Shown in pieces: positions 50,410 to 63,168 of a stretch of DNA of 64,000 bases. The notes under the pieces are model-generated. The model searched no databases. It had not been told where the DNA came from and was given only the letters and a program-made list of their open reading frames with translations. Origin of the DNA: Pseudoips prasinana (lineage: Eukaryota; Arthropoda; Insecta; Lepidoptera; Nolidae). The stretch is taken from positions 11,600,001 through 11,664,000 of the forward strand of contig OX621263.1 of NCBI GenBank assembly GCA_951640165.1, read 5' to 3'. A program made the translations under genes and the position numbers. The number at the start of each line of letters is the position of its first letter. Position 1 is the stretch's first letter.

Positions 50410-52806
50410 CAGTAACAGCCAGAAGTCGACTAGCAATCTCACAAAACCGTGGCATAGCAATATTAGTTGTACTTATGACCTTCTTCTATAAGAACGTTTG
50501 ACAACACTACACATTGGCAACTTGTTGCCCGCTTATGATTGTTATTACAAATTTCAATAAGTATCGTAAGCGTTACGGTGGCTAAAGTGGTTAGCACTGT
50601 GCCTCGCATGGCGAACGTTCGGGTTCGAGTCTCACACCAAACATGAAAAATATTTTTTAAGTATTAATGTGAAATAAGAATGCCGATTTGCTAACAAATA
50701 TGTTAAATATTCCACAACTAAACGAAGATTCTTTCGTTTTACAATTATTTTCAATCTTAGCGTCGTTATTACAATATGAGGGTAGATTTGAAACAAAGTG
50801 ATAAGTTCACTTTGTAAATATACCTTCATATTTTAACTACTTTACTAGTTCACATAAATTATTCCACTATTCGCTGTTGTTGGTTGGTGAAGATAGTTAC
50901 GAGCGTTTGTGTTATCTTGTTGCTGCTATTTTAGTATTCTTCTGAATTCAATATGCAGGCTAATATCAGTATTGAAGCCAAGGCAAATATTGTGGCCCTA
51001 TATTCGAATGGCCTTAATATATCTCAAATATCGAATGAAACCGGCTTATGCGTAAGCTTATTTTTTTAATTTTATGTGATGATACGATACCTACAAAATA
51101 TAATGGTAGATTAATCGCGTGTTGCAAGTGTGTAATATATTTTTTTTTTTTTAGAGAGAGACAGTTAGTCGTTGGGTGAAGAGATTTGAGGAAGAAGGTA
51201 GCCTGAACAGTCGTGAGAGGAGCGGAAGACCACCTCTTATTAGCCAGCCTCAGCGACGTTATATGGTAGCGGAATATGAGACGAATGGTTTCATCCCAAC
51301 AAGGCGTTTTGCCGATGAGTTCGGCACATCAGTACGCACCGTTCGCCGCATACTCCATGCCGAAGGTCTTCATCACCGAGCGCCAGCTAAGAAACCATTT
51401 TTAACCCAACGGCATAAAGAGGAGAGGTTAAGTTTTGCCCGGGAATATTTGGACTTTGATTGGGAGACGACAATATTCACCGACGAAAAATCTTTTAAAT
51501 CGTGCCAAAAAGGAAGACTGCATTTGTGGCGTAAAAATAACACGCGTTGGTCTGAAGGCAATGTCAGACCAAATACGGAGTCAGGCAGAATCAGTGTGAA
51601 TATGTGGGGGTGGATAAGTGCTCAAGGGCCCGGTGAATTAAGTTTTATACCGACGCGAGCCAATAGTGTCAACTATGTGGAAGTGTTGAACGATATAATG
51701 TTGCCTACGGTGCGTAATATCTACCCCGCAGAAGACTTGAACGAGATAAGTTTTGTGCAAGACAATTGTCCTATACACCGTGCCAGCATTGTTCGCGAAT
51801 GGTTTAGCAATCATCCGGAAATTAAAGTTATTCCTTGGCCAGCTCGGTCCCCTGACTTAAACCCCATAGAAAATATATGGGGTTTAATGGTGCAAAGATG
51901 GGAAACTCGGGACGAGAGATGCCCTGAGCTACTCGCATCCCATTGCATGCAGTTATGGGATAGTTTGCGCGGCACAAATATCTGTGCAAATATTGTGGCG
52001 TCTATGCGTCGACGTCTGATTAGCTGTATCGAGGCTAACGGAGGTCACACGAAATATTAAAAATCCTAAACAGGTAGGGTAATTTTGTGTCAGGGGACAT
52101 AGTGTCCGTAACTTTAACAAATTAATATTTATATTATTGTAATATTGAGGTTAAGTTTCAATCCTCTTTTCATTGAGAAAATGAATAATTAAGCTATAAC
52201 CTCTTAAATTATATCAGAATTTTCATAATATCTATATGTAACCTAAAATGTGTTTTTTAACATTCAATACTATAGTAATAACATAAGTAAGTGTAAAGGA
52301 TTTCTTTTATATAAAAAATATTACAATGTTACCATATCAAAATTAGTTTCATTTATTATCATATTATAATAATAAATTACCTTTATTGTAATATCTATTT
52401 TTTCAAGGTAATTTACTAAAATAAATTACTAAAACATAATAATAATAATTATATAAAACATAAAAAACTGGCCCAACTCGGATTCGAACTCACAACTATC
52501 CCGATCACATTAGCGAGAGCAGCCTCGTTACCGATCTAGCTAATGTTAACTTATATTCACGTGTTGAAATTTTGCATTACTAGGAAAAAAATAATCGACG
52601 GCGATAAAAAAAACAAGTTACTGATATTGTCATCCTTGTCTAGCATTGACCACATCTATAACTACTCGTAGCGATGCTACACGACATGTTAATTTGTTAG
52701 CGTTGGAACATCGCTTACACGGATAAATATGCGTGTGTGTATAGGCGCCGCAGCCCGCAGGCGATAATGGCCATTGCGGTGTAAGTGGACTTCTGGCCGT
52801 TGACTG
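50410..52806 (+). mobile_element. Tc1/mariner-superfamily element, complete, with spliced transposase gene
   Basis: The element is 2397 bp, with inverted ends CAGTAACAGCCAGAAGTC (left) and GACTTCTGGCCGTTGACTG (right), between TA at 50408-50409 and 52807-52808. The corresponding position in duplication copy 1 (GTGTAGATGGC near 44136) is an empty site. Two tRNA-like segments (50573-50645, plus strand; 52475-52550, minus strand) lie within the element on either side of the gene and may be later SINE heads. Confidence 0.85.
50953..52060 (+). CDS. Tc1-like transposase, DD35E, one intron, intact
   Basis: Exon 1 (50953-51051, 33 codons) encodes MQANISIEAKANIVALYSNG, LNISQISNETGLC. The intron (51052-51154, 103 nt) has GTAAGC and a T-rich acceptor ending TTTAG. 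Exon 2 (51155-52060) continues RETVSRWVKRFEEEGSLNSR without phase change, giving 334 residues, the usual Tc1 length. The paired-like DNA-binding domain spans about 1-130, with two helix-turn-helix segments (second: TRRFADEFGTSVRTVRRIL). Catalytic residues by full-length numbering are D143 (IFTDEKSF), D236 (VQDNCPIHR) and E272 (SPDLNPIENIWG). There are 35 residues between the last two, one more than standard Tc1. No stop or frameshift. The cut-and-paste enzyme acts in the nucleus. The spliced start is supported by homology of the joined helix-turn-helix, not by transcript data. Confidence 0.88.
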
Positions 52807-52808
52807 TA
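52061..52808. other. 3' part of the Tc1-like element
   Basis: AT-rich DNA with an AATAATAATAAT run, then a minus-strand tRNA-like head with B box GAGTTCGAATCCGAG (near 52480-52550), then the right inverted repeat. No further gene. Confidence 0.6.
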
Positions 52809-53437
52809 CATGGCAAAAAGGTCCACAGTAAGTGGAAGGACAGCGACTGGTAGTTTCATATGCCGTAGTCAGATGTCATTCCAAAATTGGTCGTAAGTAG
52901 TTCAGATTTACTTAGGATCGGCATTAAGGGTCTGTTATGAGGCCTATACTCAGTAGTGCATAGATAAGGGTAATTAGAGTTCTCTTTAAGGATTTATCTT
53001 TTATAAAATACGGAAATATCCGTCAATGCCCCCTTTTGTTCTCAATTAATTTTGCCTACTACCTACTAGATAATAATTTACAGAGAGTTAAGGCATTATA
53101 TTTTCGGCATAAAATATATCCTCGAGATAATTTTTAATTAGAAAATTATCTTAGCAGGACTTCACATTGGAAATATTTAATCTTTAATATGGAGTATGTA
53201 ATCAACGTTAAATTTTAATTTAATTTATTGTTTTATTTAGGATTTTTTCTTGTTTGACATTTATTTATACTTTATTAATCAAATCAAAATTTCATATAAA
53301 CAATTACGTACTAACTTGGTCTTGAACTTCAATTGAGCAGTAATTAGGAAAAGCTGGTAACATTGGTACTTGTTTTTATTTATATGGCAATACTAGTAAG
53401 TACTTACATCCCCATTTGACTGATAGAGACCAAACAC

Positions 53438-55680
53438 CAAAGATATTATAATATAACAAGATTGCGCACTGAGGGACCAAAAACGGCCCGAGCAAGAAGT
53501 AGCTGTTTTGGATGGCATCTCCTTCTAATAGAGTGACCATGCGTCGTGGAATTATGCGAATGTTTTAACGCGCCAAATTTAAAATTTTGTTTTTATGAGA
53601 ATGAATAAACTTACTTTTGAAGTATAATCATACTACCTGTGCAGTGATTTTAAAGTTACTGTTCGCCCCACTGCATACCTAGGTATACGTATTCGAGATG
53701 TTTTCGTTACTTATACTTTCTTTATTTTGTATGCCTCTCTGCAAGCAATATAAATTAAATTATACCAAGATTAGTTGTAGATTTTTTAAACGTTTGGAAA
53801 TTATATAATTATTTATAGTACAATTTCCGCCTAATGTAAGTGTGAGTAGTGGTAGATATTTTGGACAAAGGCAATAGACTTTCCAAATATTATATATTCG
53901 TAATGTATCCAAATAGTTTTCAAGTATATTATATGTTTTATTTACTTATATTCTTTTTCGCAACAAGTGTTTTGTGTCAGTCGGCTATAGTATTCTAGGA
54001 TAATTATTGTAATACATATATTCAATATAGATTAGATTGTGAAAATCAGGTAACACTAATAGACTACAGGCCCGATTTTAAATTTATTCCACGGATAGTA
54101 CTATACTCACTACCTTAATTGAAAATATCTGCTAAGTGGCTTAATCTAAACAACTGAGATAATTTAATATCTTTTGTTATTAATAAGAGTGTAGCAATTG
54201 TCTATTTCTTACCTATTTACTCATAACAAACACTGACACGAGGAAACAGTAGCCTCGTTTTAGTGTTAGATATAGTGAAATAGACAATTATTCATCATAA
54301 TCATCATCATAACAGCTTAAATAAGTCCACTGCTGGACAAGCCTCCCTCAAGAATCATCTTGAGGGGATATGCCATAATCGCCACGCTTGGCAGGCGGGT
54401 TGGCGATCGCAGTATGATGGTCGTAGTACTCAGAAGGAAGCTGCTTCCCGTCCTCTGGTAGATATTCCCTCGGGTCGACTTCTACGCCCCCCACGGGATG
54501 AGATGGGGTGATGATATTCTGATTCTGATATTTGTCGCCGTCACCACACAGCAGACAATTATTACGTAGGTATAAAATACCTAATATACATTACGACAGG
54601 TTGGAAAAATCGTTTGTTGTAAGAGGCAACAATCTCGAGTAGGTATGCTTAGTGGCTGGTAGTGGGGAATAGTATTTTGTGTTAATGTGCAAAAACTCTA
54701 AAACAAATGTGAATGTTATTTGTAATAAAACAGTTAATTGCTATATCAGATTATTATTTACCGGGAACAATATTCATCCATTTTTGTTTCAATTCCTCGT
54801 TTTTGGGAAATCTAGAAAAACGATCCGTTAAATACGTAACGAATGGTTACCCTGTTGCTGAACTTAGCCAAAATATAGAAACATTACAAGATAACAATTA
54901 CTTGTGAAAAGATATACCACTCCCCAGATGACCCTCACTTTTACACCCTTTTACGCAACAAGTTAAAACCATTTTTAAGCAAATTGGAACTGGATTGGAG
55001 CACAATACGATAAATAATTTCAAAACAAACATTCGCCATATTTGTTTACAAATTTATTTATTTATTTTATTTATTTAACATTATTAGGAAGACCAACAGC
55101 TTACAATAACTTAATAGATTAGGTATACACAACAGTTAGCCATTTATAGGTCTCCACGAATATGAATTCGGATACAAGTTAGATGTGAGTCGTATAAGGA
55201 TCAAATAATTATTGAAAACTAAATTTCGAGAAAAAGTCTTGACTGAGCTGCCGTCTCACTGATTCTGGATTCGAATTAAAATAAATTGAGTGTGGTAAAC
55301 GTCATTTCTTATAAATACTGCTATTGAATTTACTAAACCCAAATTAAATGTATTTAAAAAGCTATCAAAGAATAAGACATAGTTTAAAAAAACGTTGTGT
55401 ACGTCTTAAATAAATAAAAATTATTTAATTATAGTTATATAAAAACATAATCCTAGGTGTTTGACCAAAAATTCTACTATTTTATACGTCAAGTAAGTTA
55501 TTTTTAGGCTGGCCATCTGTTAGACAGGGACAGATTCCAAAACGAGAGCCTCTCAAGTGGTCCGTTTTTTCCTATTGGTACACTACAAAGAGAAATGGAC
55601 TGTATCTTAAAGACTTTGAGTTCATTTTACTTTGAACTAAATCTTGGAGTGCGCAATCTTGTTATATTATAATATCTTTG
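53438..55680. mobile_element. hAT- or P-like non-autonomous transposon, 8-bp TSD
   Basis: The element is 2243 bp. The inverted ends are perfect over 33 bp: CAAAGATATTATAATATAAC followed by AAGATTGCGCACT, and the exact inverse. CCAAACAC is directly repeated at 53430-53437 and 55681-55688. Copy 1 keeps the empty site (GACAAAACACCGCAATT near 44757). There is no long ORF: the longest, at 54713-54907 (64 codons), has no transposase features. A repeat B copy (54296-54560, minus) is inserted inside. The 8-bp duplication and CA...TG termini fit hAT or P families, which I cannot separate without a transposase. Confidence 0.88.
54296..54560 (-). repeat. repeat B copy inside the 8-bp-TSD transposon
   Basis: CCACTGCTGGACAAGCCTCC, GGCGGGTTGGCGATCGCAGT and CACGGGATGAGATGGGGTGA are repeat B phrases read in reverse. 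Confidence 0.8.
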
Positions 55681-57253
55681 CCAAACACCGCAATTTGTTC
55701 ACTGTCTCTATAAGCTGTGGTGTAGGAACGTGCAAATTATTAGAAATGCCATTCTGCTTCAGAAGTTTTGACCATTTCTATGAAATCATGTTATTCTAAA
55801 TGCTTGATCTTCTAGTCAATAAACTTTTTCGTTTAAAAATCAAAGACAATGTATGCATTTATTATTTCCATAAATACCCACTATTTTCCCGATTTTGTTT
55901 TTAAGTGTGAATCTGTTCCACGGATACACTGACAATGAACCATTGCCTTGCCAGGCTCTGAATTGTCTATGGACCACACTAAAACGTACCCTAGGTGGGG
56001 TGAGTACGTAAACGTACCCGCCAAACGTGAAGCTGTGTGCGCTAGGTAGTAAGGAGGCTCCTTTAACTTGTCTGCCACTCGTGTCAATGCAATTATCAAT
56101 TGTATATTGTTTGAATCTATCTTAAAGGGTTTTAAGTTCTTAAGGAGTTCTTCCAGATATCATGCACCTAATTAGACACTCTGCTACGTTATATCCCGTC
56201 ATATAGCAACAACGAGAGCTAAAATTTCAACCAAATAATAAATATTAGTTAACTCAATCGTTGAATGAACTTGATCCGAATGAAAATGCAATAGGAAAGC
56301 ACGTCTGCAGACAAAGGATTTAAGCCAAGGTGTCTGCGTCGGTTAAGCGCCGCGGATTTGACGTTTGTCTTGACGAGTTTAACTCCGTGCTGTTTCGTGG
56401 AAATAAACTACTATAAATAAGCGTAAGCGTAAATTGTCGCAGTTAACTTACGTAAAGTATTTATAAAAAAAAGACATGGCATGGTGGTAGCAATGTTATT
56501 GTTACATCTCGCATGTCTTGCTCGCCCCGCTATATAGGTTAGCATCAGTGGAAACGGTCAAATATTTGTAGCTTAGCTTTTACATCCTTACTGCTGTATA
56601 ACAAGCTGAAAGAACACCCTTAGTAACTATAGCACATCTCTAGTGGGAAAGCACCCTTGCTTTGGTTCGTGTGGCTGTATCTACCTCTCCGGTCCTTTAG
56701 CAGACGAGCTGCCCGTGGCTTTGCGTATTAACGTAGAGCGGTACTTGCACAAACCATCCCTAAAATTCGACCCTCGCAGGCATCTTCATGTCAATAACCA
56801 CAGTTAGTCGAGATTTCGAACCCCAAGTCTTATTTGCTGTCGTGTGAAGCAGTGAAGTCCTAGCTTAACTATAATCTACGTGTATTAAAAAAAACGAGTG
56901 TGCTTTAGACAATGAGGCTATGAGGGAAAGAGGAAATTGTGTGCTTGCACCTCTTTCTATCTTCACTAACTTATATCATCTCTCTCCTTCTGTTTGCCCC
57001 TCCCGATCACACTTTTCGTAACGCCATCGTCACGCATTTACCAGCTAACTCTCCAAGTCAAGCGTTCGTAAAGTACTTCAAAAATCTTGTAAGTAGCGCG
57101 ATTTAATGCGCAAAGGTGACGTCACACTATAAACAATTCCTGTGCTTCCTTATGACGTCACAACTTGCCTGAACTGAGCAGGACATTTTCGGCGGCTTTT
57201 AATCATTGACCAGTATGCGTTGCCGTGATATGAGTTCTATATATATATATATA

Positions 57254-57649
57254 TACAGGGTTACTTGTATGTAAAACACCAACAACCTCGAAAGTCTAGA
57301 TTGCTAACATCATAAGCAACAACTTTTGTTCTACGAGTTCGGGCATAACTCAATACATGCAAAAATATATATTTTAAAACGGTTTTGTGGTACTGTCGTG
57401 ACATTTGTAGGTCTATTTTTCATTCGTAAACGATAGGACAACGCGCGAGCGACGCTAAGCTCCCGCGCGTCTGCGTGTCTTTGCGATGGTTGTAGAGTTA
57501 TAAACATTCGAGCGGGAAATTAAATTAATACTTATTTTTTATATGAAAATAAAATCTCACAATATATCAAAAGTTGTAGAACAAAAGTGGTTGCTTACGT
57601 TGTTAACTATCTAGTACTGCGAGGTTGTTGGTGTTTTAGAAGTAGCCCT
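57254..57649. mobile_element. TACAGGGTTACTTG-type MITE, uninterrupted
   Basis: The 396-bp counterpart of the MITE at 46831-47915 without later insertions. Inverted ends of about 80 bp. Confidence 0.9.
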
Positions 57650-57710
57650 ATAGATGCCCAGCATACCACGATCATGCCCACTTAGTCGTGGCGTGCTGGG
57701 CATCTATAGG
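57645..57710. repeat. hairpin CCTATAGATGCCCAGC (copy 2)
   Basis: Stem of about 25 bp: CCTATAGATGCCCAGC pairs perfectly with GCTGGGCATCTATAGG, then ATACCACGA with TCGTGGCGT (two mismatches), and a 14-nt loop. Longer than its counterpart in copy 1. Confidence 0.85.
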
Positions 57711-58249
57711 ATAAATATGCACCCTAGACATTCCTACATTTTCAATCATAGTGCACATTGGTAGTATAGTTATAAATAATACATTTTATCAATTTATAAA
57801 ACACCCATTTAATTTTAACTAAAAATTATAAACTTATACAAATTATATTACAAAATAAAATTGTACGCGTATTTTGTGTGTGGCTAAAGTGAAAAGTGGC
57901 TTTTTTATGTCTTATTAAGATTCTTTTGGCATGTTCTACTATCGCATTTTAGAATGAGGTGAAGAACTGTGCCAGTCCTGAATTTAAGTGACTTAACTAT
58001 AAAAAAACGTCTCTTCACACGTCTAGGTAACATTTTCTTTAGAAAAAAATTATATAAATAAAAAAGCCATGTTTTCTCACATTATTACATAAGTATGTTA
58101 TAATCGTATGAGATCCGACAACCCTATTTCTACGCTCATATTATTGTATTTTGTTAAGTGTAAAAGTATTTATCATAATGAAGTGGAATACATTTGTATT
58201 GGACTGCCAGTATAAATATTACCGCAAGATTTTTTTATTATTAAACTAA

Positions 58250-58348
58250 GGCTGCGCTTCCACTGAGGCGGAGCAGAGCGGAGACGAGCTGTGCCGCGTT
58301 CACCAATCATATGGCTTGAAATCCACATCTGTCAGTGGAACCGCAGCC
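58250..58348. mobile_element. 99-bp MITE, copy 2 counterpart
   Basis: Identical in layout to 48519-48617; duplicated with the block. Confidence 0.85.
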
Positions 58349-60050
58349 TTAATCCGCACAAGTTTACTTATTTTATTTATTTTTATAGTCTATAACACAA
58401 GCCCAGGCGTTTTAATCTTACTGCACAAGATAAGGTTGTTAAGACTTTTTATATGAGTCTGATCTCTGTTGAAGGAAAAACAAACCAAATTGAACAATAC
58501 AATTTGAATAAAAAGTATTTGCGGACCTATTTTGACAGGTAATCCTGAGCAAATGTGTTCTTCTGATAATAAATCTAAAAAAGTAGATGAACGTTTAAAT
58601 ATTGTCGCCGTATCTCGTAGTTTTTCAAGTTGTTAACATAAATATTGTATTCTATTCAATTTAACCACACGTTTGACAATATGATGAGTATCGGCATCCT
58701 TGTCTAGCAGGCATTGGCAGTAGAAATATTTATGAAATTAGGGCACTTGTACACGAGCAACTAATCAGATCTTTAAGAATAATAATACTAAGAGCGACCT
58801 CATATTTGATATCGTTTCGTGGAGTGTTTGTGGACAATTTGATGTTTGTACGTAGGTTGCTTATAAACTCCATAACAACCATGTAATTTTCAGACAATCT
58901 TCAAATTAGTCCCACATTATTTTCTTTGGGGATGTAGTAATTTTGTGGTATATTTTCCCTACAAATTATTATAAAATTGTCAGGATAATGATGATTAACG
59001 TCGGAAATGTGGGTAGTTTTTTAAATTCACGTAGTTGCTAATAACGCATAGGTAAGGTAAAGTTTCGTAATATTTTCATGGACCTTACCGGAAGAAAAAG
59101 CATTGTTTAAACTTTAAACCATAGTTGAACGTGAATCAGCATTGAAGAATTGTTGATATTTTATTTGGAGATTTTTGAATTATTTGTTCGTGTATGAGTC
59201 CCTTAGGTTGTTAGGTGTGTGAAGAATTCTCATAATATTGTAAATAATGTGAGTCAAGCGAATAGTGTTGTTGAATTTGTTATTTATTGCTTGTATCATC
59301 AATTAGCTATTGATTGATTATAGTGGAACTAATATACAAGTCCCCAGTTGTTAGTGGTTTCATTTCTCTCTACCAATCCCATGGAACCCGATAAGGGCGG
59401 AGGCTAGAACTCGGGCAGGTGAAAGTAGGTGTCCGGTCCAGACGTTTTTACGTGAAAACTTAGCATGCGCGCGCCAGTGCTATTTACGAGTAGAGCGGTT
59501 AATACCTGCCGCCATACCGCCTAATTAACACTTAAACTGGGGAGGTGCCAATATACGGCCATTTTTAACGAGATTAATAAATTATGCGGAATGCAACAAA
59601 ACAATGCGTTCGAAGTGCATTTTTGGCGTCCTAAGTTTTGAATCTCGGGCATAAAAAGGATTTTAGGTAAACTAGTGGTATTTCATGAAAACAGTATGGT
59701 AACTTTTTTAATAATATAACCGATTTATTTTGTCTTCACAAAAAAGGGTTACAAAGCTTATAATAGTCTAGTAACTCGCAAAGTGAATTTAATGGGCGTT
59801 TTGGCTAACAGATTCAAATTGTTCACGAGATCATAATCAGGGCGAATGCGAGTCTCACGTCTTGTTCAATAGTAATATAGTAGTTCATCCATCAAAATTA
59901 TAGCTCAGCATCAGTTACTAGTCGTACAGCACCTCTTTAAACAAATTTAGGTTGTGTAGGTTACCCATGTCATTAGATTATCAGAAATGCGCCCATGTTT
60001 GGGCAAACAAATCTACAGTAAATCATACATTAGCCCTGTGGTTTCCGGCC

Positions 60051-60671
60051 GTGGAAGAATAAGTTTAGCATAGGGGTTACACCAGGTAGTCTGGCAACAG
60101 CGCCTCATGTGTTACTAACACCAAACTGCGGTCGCCAGCTTGTATGCCAAGCGCGGGGACTACGGAAAAACCCTCCATATGGCAACGTTATAGAATAACT
60201 ATATTTCGGAGGTTTTAGGCGCCCACGCGGAAAAAGACGCATCGATGCTATGTTTCATTTTTAAAAACTGGTGTAAATTCGAGTTTTTATGTGTAAATAT
60301 GGTGGATTTTTAGAAATAACATCTTCGACAACGTACACAAGTGGAGGAAAGTGCGATATTGCCGTGAATTGTGATTGTTCGTGTTGTAGCCAAAACTCCA
60401 TAAAAGCCTCTAGTAAAGACTCCACTGCTTTACTGGGGTTGGACAAGGACTATGTATGACTTGACTGTGACGGACTTTACTTGACAATGACGGAAATAAA
60501 TGATATAGAAATATATTTACTGAAGGCTCATAAGGCCAAAGAAGCCAGAGCCGTAAAACGGAATTAAAAAAAATAAAAAATAAACTATATTTCGTGGTAG
60601 CCTATGTCCAGCAGTGGACGGCATCAGGGTGATGATGGACCGACACTAAATGCCTTGCATTGTTATGTATT
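60051..60671. other. spacer with repeat scraps
   Basis: Phrases of repeat B origin occur near 60115-60150 (CACCAAACTGCGGTCGCCAG) and 60600-60625 (TATGTCCAGCAGTGGACGGC). No gene. Confidence 0.45.
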
Positions 60672-61190
60672 CTTTTTTTAATAGTTAGGACTAGTCCAGT
60701 CCCTCTTACCTACCACTGTAACCCCTCTTAGGATCAACAGTGGTAAAAAGTATCTGAACAATGAGGTCCAGGCACATCAGTCCCCAACCCAATTGCTTTA
60801 ATTTTCAGGAATCAATGACTTTAACACGTCTCCTGTACATGACGCGTAAAGAAGACAGCTGCAAAGCACCGAAGGTCCGCATATCCGCGTTCTCGGAGCT
60901 TCTCCCATCTCTGGTGCCAAGAGAAGTCTACGGCAGGCTAGGTTCAGTCGGAACGAATCTAACATACCCAGAAACTTGTTGCGGGTGGCATGCGTAGGCT
61001 TTTCATCTGCCATACCAAAAAAGGGACCTATCAAGTAAAGTGTTGTTCTTGATACCAATAATAGGTATGAAAAAAACGCTGAATCTCACGGAATTTGTTC
61101 CTGGTTGATACAAAATCTGTAGCCATAATTAAATACTCCAGATATTGATAGCAAGCTATTTAACATAAAATCACGACCGTTTTGCCAGAG
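60672..61190 (-). mobile_element. R1-type LINE 3' end, degraded
   Basis: GACTAGTCCAGTCCCTCTTA, AAGACAGCTGCAAAGCACCG, CCAATAATAGGTATGAAAAA and AAATACTCCAGATATTGATA match, with divergence, the 3' UTR and last codons of the element at 3861-8900 in the same orientation. A short T run at 60672-60678 is what remains of the tail. Confidence 0.75.
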
Positions 61191-63168
61191 CTCGGGGTCT
61201 CATAATTATTTGCAACATGCTCATTTCATCTTTAACTGGAACCATGCATACAGTTCTTACGAAAAGAGGGTATTTCAAAATGTACTTTGTGCAACACGGC
61301 AGTGTAACAGTCAAGTTCGGGAAATACCACTGCAGTAATGATATTTTGACATCCCTAAAAAGTTTAAATAACATATTAAATACAAATTAATAATCTTGAA
61401 TTTATTGTATTCCTAATTTTATAAAAAATGGTTATGGCTAAATGGGTTTACAGTGCTTCAACACTCACTCAACAATAACACTAACCAATTTCATTTGACT
61501 TAGAAACTAAAAATTTGGCATTAAAGTAGTTCTTTAGGCGTATATAAATAAAAAAAATCTGTAACTAAAAATGTTTGGTTTAGTTATTGGTACTTAAGCA
61601 TATGTAAATATCTAATATGTATTATAAAAGTATGTAAATTACATGAAAAAATGGATTATAAAAATGGTAATCGTATGCTTAATTTAATTTACATAATACT
61701 TATTATGAGGTATATAAATAGGTTACATCGAATTCTCGAACGCCGCACTATCTCAGCAAAATTGCCGCGTCAGGTATAAATTCATTATTTGCAAGCATTT
61801 ACTTCACAATTTAATGATGGAATAAATATATCTATATCTTAGACTCATATTATTATATAATTGTAACAATAGTGGAGGAAACTTAAGGAGCATATCTATT
61901 TATAAAACGGAATAAAATAAAAATAGCCGCGTGAAATATTTTTGTTATTCTTGCGTTAAATGCAAATTCAACTGCTACGTGTCCCGACCATTTGGGACAT
62001 GACGCAAAAGAGAGGCTTCCCCATCAGACGCCAAAAGAAGTCCATGGCATGATAGTTTTAGTCGGTGCAAGTCCAACATAGCCGCAGACACTTTTTGCGG
62101 TTGGCATTCAAAGGCATCCCCCCTGACTTATAAAAAAGGCAAATTAAGCTCCGTAAATAACTTTCACTATTAAAGTTATACCTAGAATAGGATAACTTAT
62201 GTCGAACAAATATTTAAATGTCAAAATTTTTACAATGATAAGCCCAAAAATGTATACGAAATGTCAAAACAATAAAATAAATTTCTATTGTCACCGTCAT
62301 ACACACTCGTATACGGTGAAATAATAAATAATAATAATAATTACAAAAAAAATATCGATCAGATAGTCAATATAATACAATTTTATTATACTGTCATTAT
62401 TAGCCCGTGTACCGTGACGGAAAGACGTGCGGCGCGCGAGATAGGTGGTGTTGTAAGCCACCTAACAAATTGAATTAATAACTTGGCAACATTTGCATTC
62501 TACCAAATAGTTCGTAGTATAAACATAGAAGAACAACTATAGTAAAATAACCAAGTTATAAATTCAACATCAACGACATCAACAAATTTATTTAATATAT
62601 CAAAGTACGTTGTACTTACTTTTCTCTATGTCTAAATATAAAAAAATTAAAGAAATATGTCACTTGGATCAATATGGCTCTGATATCGGTAATTCTAATT
62701 AAATAGATACCGATAAAAAGAAGTAATAATTACATGTCTGATTTTTTATAAAAGTTCCATGTAAATGTGGGTATTTTTTAAATGTCCCACTGATTGTTAA
62801 GTAGACATAGGATCTATTCGCAAAAAAGCAGACATTTTTCGACCTGTTCACGACATGTCTTATTCAGAAAATATTCTATTCGCAAAATGCCCTATTCTAC
62901 CGACTTTTCTGGCCTTTATGCCAGTAAGATTTTTCTGGCAAATAAGCCATTTTAAGAATAAACCAACAGCCATGCTGCGAATAAATACTCTTTTATGTGG
63001 AGGATGACTTTTTGGGAATAGGTCATTTGTCTACTAAACCTCAATAATTATATGCTTATAATCTACACATAATTTGCCTCAGTAGATTGTACGCAATTAA
63101 AATATTTTCATCATTTTCATTTCATCTATGATGGAAAATGGAATGATATAAAAACAATGTCGATAGAT
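61191..63168. other. AT-rich intergenic DNA with LINE scraps
   Basis: 61190-61380 may extend the LINE remnant. About 61990-62110 (GCCAAAAGAAGTCCATGGCA, AGTCGGTGCAAGTCCAACAT) is another R1-type tail scrap. 62820-62990 has an unusual C/T-alternating texture with repeated TTCTGGC and TATTCGCAAAA words. No gene supported. Confidence 0.4.

Larger units (their letters stand above)
52809..60050. repeat. segmental duplication, copy 2
   Basis: Counterpart of 44126-50280 in direct orientation. It is interrupted by an 8-bp-TSD transposon (53438-55680) and by a block of about 110 bp at 56322-56435 absent from copy 1. It lacks the pogo-like MITE and the MITE/SINE nest. Homology stops at 60050 (CTGTGGTTTCCGGC). 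Non-coding apart from chance ORFs. Confidence 0.95.

Noticed and set aside
3750..52550. Possible tRNA genes at the many B-box-like words (GGTTCGAxxCC) in the window.
   Set aside because: All sit at the heads of SINE bodies or of the tandem unit, lack complete cloverleaf pairing by inspection, and recur as families.
53500..55600. Transposase gene for the 8-bp-TSD element.
   Set aside because: No frame above 64 codons and no hAT or P motifs were seen on either strand.
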